From: JBBQVS01 sp964250805 | Lineage (GTDB): Bacteria; Chloroflexota; Ktedonobacteria; Ktedonobacterales; Ktedonobacteraceae | Direction: 5' to 3' | Length of the DNA stretch: 64,000 nt | Assembly (NCBI GenBank): GCA_964250805.1 | Contig: CAXUHG010000004.1 | Span: 1 to 64,000, forward strand | Shown: positions 1 to 7,542 of the stretch, piece by piece | Layout: each line of letters begins with the position of its first letter | Numbering within the stretch: the first letter of the stretch is position 1 | Program-made: the position numbers and the translations under genes | The notes under the pieces: generated by a model | Databases searched by the model: none | Seen by the model: the letters and a program-made list of their open reading frames with translations, nothing else | What the model was told of the DNA's origin: nothing

Positions 1-20
1 CGATCAATCTGGTCCCTACG
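1..20. repeat. Right end of a dispersed palindromic element
   Basis: The first 20 bases match, with one mismatch, the right arm terminus of the palindrome at 62138-62271 (GATAAATCTGGTCCCTACG). The left part lies outside the window. The element would sit 3' of the debranching-enzyme gene, whose stop is at 59-61. Confidence 0.55.
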
Positions 21-58
21 AAAATGGTCAGATCAAGCTTGACTGTGTACTACAGGGA

Positions 59-2404
59 TTAACGGAATTGTACAAGATGCGGCTGACGCGCATGTATCTG
101 TGTCAGCGTAGCATAGACGCGCATGAGTTCAGCATTGCCTAACAACGATGCGGAGACGTAGCCTGCCTTGTGTGGTGCGTCGCCGTCGAAGACGCCACCA
201 ATCATGTCTAACATGCCCTCGCTGAGATGTTGCTGGAAAGGTTGCAGTTGACGAATGCTCCTCTTCCACAGTGCGTCGTTGGGCGTTGCCGACGCATGCG
301 TTGTTTTGTAGAGGGCGTCGATGTATGGGCCAAGCAACCATGTCCAGACGCTTCCTCGATGAAGTGCTTCCTGTTGCTCTGCAAGCGAAGTGCCAAGATA
401 GCCACGATAACCCTCACCATCCGGCGCAAGAGTACGTAATCCGTAGGGTGTCAGCAGGCACTTTGTTACCTTATCCAATATTGCCGAGCAGCACTGCTCA
501 TCGTCGAGTACGGCATAACGAAGCGAACAGGCAAGCAACTGATTGGGACGTAACGCGATATCATTCCCATGCGGACCATCAATTACATCGAAGAGATAGT
601 TCCCTTCGCTATACCAGAAGCGTTGTCGAAAACTTGCTTTGCATTGTAGCAATAGCTCTCGATAGGGCGTTTGCTTCCGCTGAATAGTGGAAGGTAGGAG
701 GCGTTGCGACCATTCATGTAGCAGTGATAACGCGTTATACCAGAGGGCGTTCACCTCCACCGGCTTACCAGAACGAAGCGTCGCTGATGAAGCATTCATC
801 CAGGTGCCTGCATCGTCGGAAAGAGCTAGCAAACCGTCCTGCGCGTCCATCCGCACACCATACTCGTTGCCGCGTATGTACCAGGAAATGGCTTCGACAA
901 TGCACGGATATAGCTCGTTAAGCAGTTCGTAGTTCTGGCTATTTTGCAGATAGGCATCGAGAGCGTAACAATACCAGAGTAATGTATCAGCACCTCGATA
1001 AGTATACTCGCTGATTGGCTTGTCAGGAAGTGGGAGCGTATCAGGTAGCATTCCTTGCTGAAAGTATCGCGCTAGATTGCGTAGGATACGCGAAAGCTCG
1101 TTGTAGCGACCTGTGGCAATCATCAAGCCAGGAAGTGCAATCAGAGTGTCGCGTGTGACGCGTTCCATGCCATAAAAATTTGTGAGCAGGTCGGACACGC
1201 TTTCGGGTCTTCCAAAGAGGCGTTCGTGATCGCCATGTCCACTTGTATGGAGCAATCTGTGTTGCAGCAAGAAGCGTTCGTTGGCACGCAACAACGAGCG
1301 CAGAAATGCATCGTCCTCTGTCGTTGTGCCTAGAGGTAAGACGGAGAGACGCTGCGCATGCGCAGCTTCGCCCCCATCGCCAAAGTAACGATGCTGTGTC
1401 AAGGCACCTGAGAAAAGTTGCCTTTGCCCCTCGAGGCTTCTCGTATAAGAAGAGGAAAGTTGTTGTGGGCGTAGTGTAAGTGATGCGATGTCCTCGGTGC
1501 TGACAATAATGGTAAGTGTCGCATCATCGTCGGGCCAGAGTGTTGCGCGAATAACTCCAGGCAGATAGAGGTCTTCGTGTGCAGAGCGACCTGCGGCGAC
1601 ATCCTGGCGATGCAGGAAGTTCCAGTACCATACATTGGTTGGAATAAAGCTAACTTCGCCTTCTGGCAATCCAACTGCGAATAGATGATAGGGGTGTGCA
1701 TTCTCCCATGCGCGAATGGTGCAACCCGCGACGCCTTCTGGTAAACTTAGAGAGTTCGCGTCTAGCACATCCTCTGCGCTACCCTGATACTGCTGAATGG
1801 AGAAGTGCCAGTCATTGTTGCCGTGTTGCGTCTGATTATAGGGGCGATGAGCGGTAAGCGGCAACAAAGTCAGTGTAATTGCTCGTGGCGTGAATTCGCT
1901 ATAATCGCTATTACGACTGGGACCATTGCTCAATGCACCGGTAATGCCACTGCGTCGATAGCCGGTTTCGTCGGCGTGCGTGGTGCGTACAAGACGATAT
2001 TGAATATAGGTAGTGTCGCGGCCCTGTTGCATCCAGATGCGTTTCTCAAGCATGATGCCATCAATGCCGCCAAAACGATAGGTAAAAACGGGAAAGCCCT
2101 CTTCGAGCCGAAAGGTTTCCAGGTGAACAAATCCAGATGGATTGAGCGTCCCGTCTCGGTATTCGTTCGTGCCGAGATAATAGGTACGCTGATCAAAAAC
2201 GACTTCTTCGTCGATCTTCGCTAGCAGGAGTTGTGGTATATCGCTCTGGGGTGTTCGTGCAACTAGCAAGCCGTGTTCCATACGTGTCAAAACACCAGCG
2301 ACGGTTCCAGTTGCATATGCTCCCAAGCCATTTGTGACGAGCCATTCGCGCGAAATGGTCTCATTCAAGTCACAACAGATGCTACGATTCAATGTGACGG
2401 GCAT
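59..2404 (-). CDS. Amylo-alpha-1,6-glucosidase / glycogen debranching enzyme family
   Basis: Cytoplasmic debranching-type glycoside hydrolase, expected to cleave alpha-1,6 branches of glycogen-like glucans. The N-terminus has the hallmark block SREWLVTNGLGAYATGTVAG of the bacterial/archaeal GDE N-terminal beta domain. The remainder fits an (alpha/alpha)6 catalytic barrel: DTLIALPGL, then Y-R-G-A-D-T-L-L-W-Y near the middle, and NALWYNAL and RPNQLLACSL further on. About 780 residues is longer than the usual 650-720. An open frame extends to 2524, but GGAGGG at 2411-2416 sits 3-6 bases before two adjacent ATGs (2407, 2404); 2404 has the better spacing. The upstream 39 codons have no family similarity that I can see. 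It is transcribed alone, towards the left edge. Confidence 0.85.
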   Translation of the reverse strand: MPVTLNRSICCDLNETISREWLVTNGLGAYATGTVAGVLTRMEHGLLVARTPQSDIPQLLLAKIDEEVVFDQRTYYLGTNEYRDGTLNPSGFVHLETFRLEEGFPVFTYRFGGIDGIMLEKRIWMQQGRDTTYIQYRLVRTTHADETGYRRSGITGALSNGPSRNSDYSEFTPRAITLTLLPLTAHRPYNQTQHGNNDWHFSIQQYQGSAEDVLDANSLSLPEGVAGCTIRAWENAHPYHLFAVGLPEGEVSFIPTNVWYWNFLHRQDVAAGRSAHEDLYLPGVIRATLWPDDDATLTIIVSTEDIASLTLRPQQLSSSYTRSLEGQRQLFSGALTQHRYFGDGGEAAHAQRLSVLPLGTTTEDDAFLRSLLRANERFLLQHRLLHTSGHGDHERLFGRPESVSDLLTNFYGMERVTRDTLIALPGLMIATGRYNELSRILRNLARYFQQGMLPDTLPLPDKPISEYTYRGADTLLWYCYALDAYLQNSQNYELLNELYPCIVEAISWYIRGNEYGVRMDAQDGLLALSDDAGTWMNASSATLRSGKPVEVNALWYNALSLLHEWSQRLLPSTIQRKQTPYRELLLQCKASFRQRFWYSEGNYLFDVIDGPHGNDIALRPNQLLACSLRYAVLDDEQCCSAILDKVTKCLLTPYGLRTLAPDGEGYRGYLGTSLAEQQEALHRGSVWTWLLGPYIDALYKTTHASATPNDALWKRSIRQLQPFQQHLSEGMLDMIGGVFDGDAPHKAGYVSASLLGNAELMRVYATLTQIHARQPHLVQFR

Positions 2405-2883
2405 CATAGACCCTCCAAGCCCCTCGATGAGTTTGTTTATAATGCTGTTTGAAAATCTAATCTGGTAACTCGACGGACACCCGTCGGATTCCGCAACGAA
2501 CTTTACATAAGATTGTGTGCGCAAAGAGCAATGTTATACATTCGACTCTTCTTCTAGTGTAACATATACCTCGTCTAAAATCAGTATTTTGTACCCCAAT
2601 TGTCGCTATATTTATACAAATTCATAACAAATTAATTCGCATTGTTCGCGTAGCGATTGCAAAATGTTTACATAATGGCAAAATCAAGCCGCATATTCCT
2701 CACAGCCGAAGGCTTGTGAGGAATATGCAGCTTGATTTTGCCATTATATTTTCCTTATTTGTGTGATACATTGTGTTGAGAATGCGTAGTTACTCACAAG
2801 AGATAACTCACTCTTTTTGGCGTGGACGCCGCGTCAGGTTCCAGGCGTTGACAAGACGCACTCATTCCAGGAGGTATTTCCTC
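2405..2883. other. Divergent intergenic region with a 34-bp-arm hairpin
   Basis: This 480-base spacer lies between the divergently read debranching gene and the amino acid binding protein, and no credible gene is visible. It holds a long inverted repeat: left arm 2674-2707, GAA loop 2708-2710, right arm 2711-2745, with a one-base bulge. It should carry the promoters of both genes. A terminator is not expected here, so the hairpin may be part of the 5' leader of the importer mRNA, the trace of a lost gene end, or a cruciform element. Confidence 0.6.
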
Positions 2884-3783
2884 ATGCACTCCCTCTTTCT
2901 CAACAGCAAACAACGCTCCTTCTTCGTAGTAAGTTTTTTTGTGCTGCTCTCCATGTTGCTCGCGGCCTGTGGCAGCACCAGCAGCAACACGACAACGGGC
3001 GGCTCCAGCAAACCCGCAATCGCAGCACCTAGCGACCTGCTCTCCTCTGGGGTGTTGACGGTGGGTAGCGACACAACTTATGCTCCCCAGGAATATATTG
3101 ACACAGCCACAGGTAAGGCTACTGGTTTTGACGTTGATCTAATCACTGCAATCGCTAAAAAGATGGGTCTGCAAGCGAACATCGTAACCGCGAAGTTCGA
3201 TTCCATCATACCAAGCTTGTCTGCAAAACGTTTTGATGTGGTAATTTCAGCCCTAACCATCAATGATGACCGTAAAAAGGTTGTAGACTTCGTGCCATAT
3301 TTCAATGCAGGTGAGTCGCTGCTGGTACAAAAGGGTAATCCTAAAAATATCAAAACGACAGCAGACTTATGTGGGCAAAACGTCAGTGTACAAAGTGGGA
3401 CTGTTGAGCAGACAGACTTGCAAACAGCAAACAATGCATGTAAAAAGGCAGGAAAACAAGCTATTACTTTAAGCGTTTTAACAGACCAGACATCGGTTAT
3501 ACAGCAACTTGCCAATAACCGTGTTGTTGCAACCTATCAGGACTCGCCAGTAACGGATTACTACAACAAACAAAATCCAGGACGCTTCGAGGTTGGTGGC
3601 TCTGTGGTAAATGCTGCGGAAGAAGGAATCGCTGTTCGCAAGGGTGATACCTCTATGTTCAATGCGGTACAGTCTGCATTCAAAGCTCTTCAATCTGATG
3701 GTACCTATAAGAGTACTATTAATAAATGGGGACTTATCACAGGAGCAATTAGTTTCGTAGATCGCCCTTCTCGTTACGTATAA
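2884..3783 (+). CDS. Polar amino acid ABC transporter, substrate-binding lipoprotein
   Basis: Family 3 periplasmic-type binding protein (SBP_bac_3), anchored as a lipoprotein on the outer face of the membrane. It delivers an amino acid to the permease encoded downstream. A signal peptide is followed by the lipobox L-L-A-A-C (Cys29). The mature part shows family landmarks: LTVGSDTTYAPQEYID, GFDVDLITAIAKKMGL, FDSIIPSLSAKRFDVVIS and DRKKVVDFVPYF. The start at 2884 is chosen because AGGAGG (2869-2874) lies 9 bases upstream; a longer frame from 2773 has no such site and would bury the signal peptide. A terminator and a second promoter separate it from the permease gene, allowing the binding protein to be made in excess. 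Ligand unknown (arginine, glutamine and similar are possible). Confidence 0.9.
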   Translation: MHSLFLNSKQRSFFVVSFFVLLSMLLAACGSTSSNTTTGGSSKPAIAAPSDLLSSGVLTVGSDTTYAPQEYIDTATGKATGFDVDLITAIAKKMGLQANIVTAKFDSIIPSLSAKRFDVVISALTINDDRKKVVDFVPYFNAGESLLVQKGNPKNIKTTADLCGQNVSVQSGTVEQTDLQTANNACKKAGKQAITLSVLTDQTSVIQQLANNRVVATYQDSPVTDYYNKQNPGRFEVGGSVVNAAEEGIAVRKGDTSMFNAVQSAFKALQSDGTYKSTINKWGLITGAISFVDRPSRYV

Positions 3784-3803
3784 AAATTTTACTAACAATA
3801 TTG

Positions 3804-3848
3804 AAAATCGCATGTAGCATGGTGGTAAAGCATACTACATGCGGTTTT
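3804..3848 (+). terminator. Rho-independent terminator after the binding-protein gene
   Basis: Stem AAAATCGCATGTAG pairs with CTACATGCGGTTTT around a loop of about 16 bases, and the descending arm ends in a T-run. It lies 20 bases after the stop codon and probably attenuates read-through into the permease. Confidence 0.75.
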
Positions 3849-3885
3849 TAGTAGTCACTGCTAAAAATATACATAGACAAAACCC

Positions 3886-3914
3886 TTGTACATAAAGGAT
3901 GCATCGAGTATCAT
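3886..3914 (+). promoter_or_regulatory. Candidate sigma-70-type promoter of the permease operon
   Basis: TTGTAC (3886-3891) and TATCAT (3909-3914) are separated by exactly 17 bases. They lie about 55 bases before the permease start and after the terminator. Confidence 0.5.
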
Positions 3915-3967
3915 ACGTGCAAGTATTTCCCTTACAAATATGGTAATGAATTAAGAGGAGGCACTTC

Positions 3968-4720
3968 ATGTTTCGTTGGGACTACGTCTGGCGTTTTCTC
4001 TTCTCCCCTGTCTTTTTGAATGCTGCATGGCTAACACTTTGGATATCAGTGGTAGCTCAGCTAGCAGGTGTTGTGCTTGGACTCTTTCTTGCACTTATGC
4101 GAATGTCGCGTAATCCTTTGCTCAGTGGATTTGCTCGTTTTTATATCTGGCTCTTTCGCGGTAGCCCATTGCTAGTGCAGGTTCTTATCCTCTATAATGG
4201 ACTCCCCCCCCTTTTTCCAGTATTGACACAATATCTTACTCCTATAACCTGTGTCTTAATTGCCTTCTCTCTTAACGAAGGTGCATACATGGCTGAGATT
4301 GTACGTGCTGGTATTGAGTCGGTCGATGCAGGGCAAATGGAGGCAGCGAAGGCATTGGGTATGCGTACTCCTCTTGCGATGCGACGTATAGTTCTTCCAC
4401 AGGCGGCTCGTGTCGTAGTTCCACCATTGGGTAACGAGTTCAATAATATGCTCAAAACCACCTCAATTGCATCGGTAATTACCCTACAGGAGTTGACCTA
4501 CACAGCTTCGCTTTACGGGTCGCAAGCTTTCGCAACCTTTGAATTGCTCATCGTCGCCACCTTCTACTATCTCGTTCTTACGACCTTGTGGGGCTATGCA
4601 CAACGCTGGATTGAAAATAGGCTTGACCCCAACGCGAATCAGAAAGTTGAACTGATTGACAACAAGAGTTTAGCTACACGTATGCTTGGTTTTGGATCAC
4701 CACATTTAGGAGGTCGGTAA
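3968..4720 (+). CDS. Polar amino acid ABC transporter permease (HisM/GlnP type)
   Basis: Inner-membrane subunit of about five helices that forms the translocation path of the importer. The first helix (NAAWLTLWISVVAQLAGVVL) and the block FARFYIWLFRGSPLLVQVLI are typical of the His/Glu/Gln/Arg/opine family. The EAA loop that docks to the ATPase reads EAAKALGMRTPLAMRRIVLP (around residues 125-145). The 250-residue length is usual. A strong ribosome site (AGAGGAGG) precedes the ATG. A single permease gene suggests a homodimer. It is followed by the ATPase gene after only 4 bases. Confidence 0.92.
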   Translation: MFRWDYVWRFLFSPVFLNAAWLTLWISVVAQLAGVVLGLFLALMRMSRNPLLSGFARFYIWLFRGSPLLVQVLILYNGLPPLFPVLTQYLTPITCVLIAFSLNEGAYMAEIVRAGIESVDAGQMEAAKALGMRTPLAMRRIVLPQAARVVVPPLGNEFNNMLKTTSIASVITLQELTYTASLYGSQAFATFELLIVATFYYLVLTTLWGYAQRWIENRLDPNANQKVELIDNKSLATRMLGFGSPHLGGR

Positions 4721-4724
4721 TTTC

Positions 4725-5504
4725 ATGAACACAGTTATACAGACGGATGAGATGGTGCATGCCGAGCAGATTGTGAAACGCTTCGGAAGTTTAACGGTGT
4801 TAAATGGCGTCGATCTCTCAGTACAGCGGGGGCAGGTGGTGGTGATTATCGGACCGAGCGGCTCCGGTAAGACGACGCTGTTGCGCTGCATCAATCATCT
4901 CGAAAGAATTGATGGTGGGCGCATCTATATCGACGGCGAACTGATGGGATACCGCACTGTAAACGATAAGCTTGTCGAGGACCGTGAAACGAATATCGCC
5001 CGTATGCGTTCACAGATGGGCTTTGTGTTTCAACGATTCAATCTTTTTCCACATATGACAGCATTGGAAAATATCATCGAGGCTCCTATTCATGTGTTAG
5101 GCCAGAAGAAAGAAGAGGTCGTCGAGCGGGCACATACGCTTTTGGCGAAAGTTGGCCTATCAGAGAAGGCGAACGCGTACCCACACAAGCTGTCGGGTGG
5201 ACAGCAGCAGCGCGTTGCTATTGCGCGTGCATTGGCGATGAATCCTAAATTGATGCTCTTCGACGAGGCTACATCCGCTCTCGATCCTGAACTGGTGGGC
5301 GAGGTTCTCAAAGTCATGCGCCAGCTTGCCGACGAGGGCATGACGATGGCGGTAGTGACGCACGAAATGGGCTTCGCACGTGATGTCGCCGACCATGTAA
5401 TCTTCATGGACAAGGCGGTGATTGTGGAGCAGGGGACACCGGAGCAAGTGTTCGGGCATACGCAAAACGAGCGCACCCGCAATTTCCTGGGCATGATTTC
5501 ATAG
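4725..5504 (+). CDS. Polar amino acid ABC transporter ATP-binding protein (GlnQ type)
   Basis: Cytoplasmic ATPase that powers the importer. Motifs in order: Walker A GPSGSGKTT (about residues 44-52), Q-loop VFQRFNLFPHMT, ABC signature LSGGQQQR, Walker B LMLFDEATSALDPE and switch histidine VTHEMGFA. A region of about 15 residues between Walker A and the Q-loop (GYRTVNDKLVEDRETNIA) is longer than in the E. coli protein but common in Gram-positive lineages. GGAGG stands 11 bases before the ATG, and the start follows the permease stop by 4 bases. The next gene starts 2 bases after its stop, so all three cistrons are probably co-translated. Confidence 0.93.
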   Translation: MNTVIQTDEMVHAEQIVKRFGSLTVLNGVDLSVQRGQVVVIIGPSGSGKTTLLRCINHLERIDGGRIYIDGELMGYRTVNDKLVEDRETNIARMRSQMGFVFQRFNLFPHMTALENIIEAPIHVLGQKKEEVVERAHTLLAKVGLSEKANAYPHKLSGGQQQRVAIARALAMNPKLMLFDEATSALDPELVGEVLKVMRQLADEGMTMAVVTHEMGFARDVADHVIFMDKAVIVEQGTPEQVFGHTQNERTRNFLGMIS

Positions 5505-5506
5505 CC

Positions 5507-6268
5507 ATGCGTCTTCATACTGCTACGATTATCGCAACAACACAGGTACGACAAGGCGTGCAACTAATCGAGTTGCACGCCCCCAACCTTGCTCAAACAG
5601 TTCAGCCCGGACAATTCTGCATGGTACGTTGCGCGGCACCCAATGCAAGCGATCCCCTGTTACGTCGTCCATTCTACATTTCCAGTCTCAATCTCAGTCG
5701 CGGCACCTGTACGCTGTACGTCTCCGTTCAGGGGCGTGGCACATCGTGGCTGGCACAACAACAGGAGGGCACCAACCTCGATATCCTGGGACCGCTAGGA
5801 CATGGCTGGATGCTACGCTCCACTACCCGCAACGCTCTGCTTATCGGAGAGGAGCGTCAAATCAGCGCATTGACTCTGCTCGCTCAGATTGCGTTGGAAC
5901 AAGATATCGCCGTTACCCTCGTCAACCAGAGCCGTACAGCGGAAGAGAGCTATCCACCTGCACTGCTCTCGCCAGAGATCGAGTATCACGTCGTACCAGA
6001 GGAACAAAACAATAACTTCATACAGCTACTCACCGAAACTCTGCCTTGGGCTGATGCCGCGTATTGTAGCGTTTCACGTGAAACATCAGTTGCACTCTAC
6101 ACGCGCTTCGAGCGTCTACGTGGCAAAAACTTCGCACAGGGAACGCTCATACAACCTTTAGCCTGTGGCACTGGCATCTGCTTCGCCTGTAGCGTCGAGA
6201 CTCGCATTGGTCAGAAATTGGTGTGTCGAGATGGGCCAGTTTTTGATTTACGTGATATTGCTCGCTAA
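5507..6268 (+). CDS. PyrK-like FAD/[2Fe-2S] electron-transfer protein
   Basis: The protein resembles PyrK, the electron-transfer subunit of class 1B dihydroorotate dehydrogenase, which passes electrons from the flavin of PyrD to NAD+. The N-terminal ferredoxin-reductase-like domain contains RRPFYISSLN (residues 47-56), the FAD-binding R-P-[FI]-S-type motif. The C-terminus carries the cysteine cluster CGTGICFACSVETR and then KLVCRDGPVF, the PyrK [2Fe-2S] signature C-x4-C-x2-C-x(n)-C. Unusually, the glycine-rich nucleotide motif (GGGIG in PyrK) reads LIGEERQIS here, so NAD binding is doubtful. No pyrD is adjacent, and it is coupled to an amino acid importer by a 2-base gap. It may serve a different partner. 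Confidence 0.72.
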   Translation: MRLHTATIIATTQVRQGVQLIELHAPNLAQTVQPGQFCMVRCAAPNASDPLLRRPFYISSLNLSRGTCTLYVSVQGRGTSWLAQQQEGTNLDILGPLGHGWMLRSTTRNALLIGEERQISALTLLAQIALEQDIAVTLVNQSRTAEESYPPALLSPEIEYHVVPEEQNNNFIQLLTETLPWADAAYCSVSRETSVALYTRFERLRGKNFAQGTLIQPLACGTGICFACSVETRIGQKLVCRDGPVFDLRDIAR

Positions 6269-6304
6269 AAACCTATAGACTTGCATCGAATAAAAGGATG
6301 TGCT

Positions 6305-6697
6305 ATGATTGCGCTCAATGAAGATGGAGGGGTCATAGCGCAACAAATCATGTGGCTGGAGATTCTGTTAGAACGAACAGATACAATAGCTTCTCTGGCG
6401 AAACAAGAAATTGGGGAGGAACTGAAAATGTACGATAGACTATGGGAAGAAAGTTCACTAGTACGAAGAATACGTGCTGAAAGTGAGGCAAAAGGCAAGC
6501 TCGAAGGTGAGTTGCAAGCGACAAAAAGAACACTTATTAATTCTGTTAAAGCACGCTTTCCTTCGCTCGCAGAGTTAGCGCAGCAGCAAATAGAGAAGAT
6601 CACGGATATTAACGATCTTGACATTTTGAATATGCAAATTTCTACAGCTTCTAGTGAGCGTGAAGTAAATCGCCTTCTTAACCCAGAAGTAGCCTAA
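6305..6697 (+). CDS. C-terminal fragment of an Rpn-type PD-(D/E)XK family protein
   Basis: A 130-residue, strongly helical, charged protein. It matches in style the C-terminal part of Rpn/DUF4351 transposase-like nucleases: a stretch of ERTDTIASLAKQEIGEELKM type, then RRIRAESEAKGKLEGELQA, then RFPSLAELAQQQIEKI. The nuclease core that should precede this tail is absent, so it is a relic or a stand-alone tail. AAAGGA (6293-6298) lies 7 bases before the ATG at 6305, so it could still be translated; an in-frame upstream ATG at 6281 has no ribosome site. A complete relative is at 41726-42676. Confidence 0.55.
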   Translation: MIALNEDGGVIAQQIMWLEILLERTDTIASLAKQEIGEELKMYDRLWEESSLVRRIRAESEAKGKLEGELQATKRTLINSVKARFPSLAELAQQQIEKITDINDLDILNMQISTASSEREVNRLLNPEVA

Positions 6698-6723
6698 ATA
6701 AAGGAAAAAGCACATAAGACGAT

Positions 6724-7542
6724 CTACTTCGTGACTATAAACACAAGCTCGTTTGCGAACACAATCTTGCGTACATGCCACGTTTCTTCGGCGATGAGTT
6801 GTAGAAAGTGATTCTCGTAGTAGGTCGCCATGCCTTTGCTTTTGCCGCCGAGACTTTGTAAGGGGAACGAGACGAGCATGTGTTTGGCGTGAATTGAGCG
6901 TAGTAGCCTGTAGCCAGCTTGTTTATCGACCTGTTCGAGACAAGGTAGCGTTTTGAGGACGAGCGCAACATCGACCTGCTGCTCTGGACACGATTGTACA
7001 AGGTCACATACTCTCGCGTGACCGTCGATGTGCAGAAGTTGGAGCCATTGAGCAAGAAAATCCATGACGTGCTGGTAGATGTCATAGGCGTAGTAGCTAC
7101 CCCCTTTTGTTAGGGGAAGCCAGGGGAACGCGAGTGGATTCAGGCCACAGGCAAGGTCGAGGATGCTGGAAACGGGACTTAGCTCGGCAAGCAAGGTGTT
7201 GTAGAACTGGTCAAGAATGGGTAGCCGCTCACGCGTGGAGGCATGGTTGCTCATGATGCGCCTACACGCCTGTCGTAGCTCGGCCTCATTCCCCACTGCC
7301 ACAACATTACGTAGGATTTTCATTTCCTCCTCGTAATTGTCTCGACCATCAAGGTATGCGCCCCCGACCTGATGAAGCTTGTTCTTAGTCGCCTTGATTG
7401 CCTCTTTCTGACTACGCCTTTTAGCACTCTCTTGCGTGGCGATATTTCGTACAAGGTCTGGACTAACGTATTTGTAGTTCGAGCCAGTAAGTACCGATTG
7501 AATTACACTGTCGATTTGCGTGGTATCAGGAACGTTGCCCAT
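6724..7542 (-). CDS. 16S rRNA (guanine1405-N7)-methyltransferase homologue (ArmA/RmtB/FmrO family)
   Basis: Predicted SAM-dependent methyltransferase acting on G1405 of 16S rRNA in the 30S subunit; in characterised relatives this blocks 4,6-disubstituted 2-deoxystreptamine aminoglycosides. The 272-residue length fits the family (about 250-280). Family landmarks are clear: KNKLHQVGGAY (54-63) in the N-terminal recognition domain, HASTRERL (100-107), SAM-motif LDLACGLNPLA (128-138), AYDI with acidic D154, then VLKTLPCLEQ and SFPLQSLGGKSKGM towards the C-terminus and NELVFIVT at the end. RmtB has nearly the same blocks (HASTKERL, LDIACGLNPLA, SFPTRSLGGRGKGM). The start overlaps the end of the upstream tgt-like gene by 17 bases, implying coupled translation. 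Resistance activity is inferred, not shown. Confidence 0.86.
   Translation of the reverse strand: MGNVPDTTQIDSVIQSVLTGSNYKYVSPDLVRNIATQESAKRRSQKEAIKATKNKLHQVGGAYLDGRDNYEEEMKILRNVVAVGNEAELRQACRRIMSNHASTRERLPILDQFYNTLLAELSPVSSILDLACGLNPLAFPWLPLTKGGSYYAYDIYQHVMDFLAQWLQLLHIDGHARVCDLVQSCPEQQVDVALVLKTLPCLEQVDKQAGYRLLRSIHAKHMLVSFPLQSLGGKSKGMATYYENHFLQLIAEETWHVRKIVFANELVFIVTK

Noticed and set aside
2405..2524. 39-codon N-terminal extension of the debranching enzyme
   Set aside because: GGAGGG directly before 2407/2404 marks the true start, and the extension has no family features.
6724..7542. Recently acquired clinical-type aminoglycoside resistance gene
   Set aside because: There is no flanking insertion sequence or plasmid gene, base composition is like the neighbours, and it is overlapped by a chromosomal-type gene.
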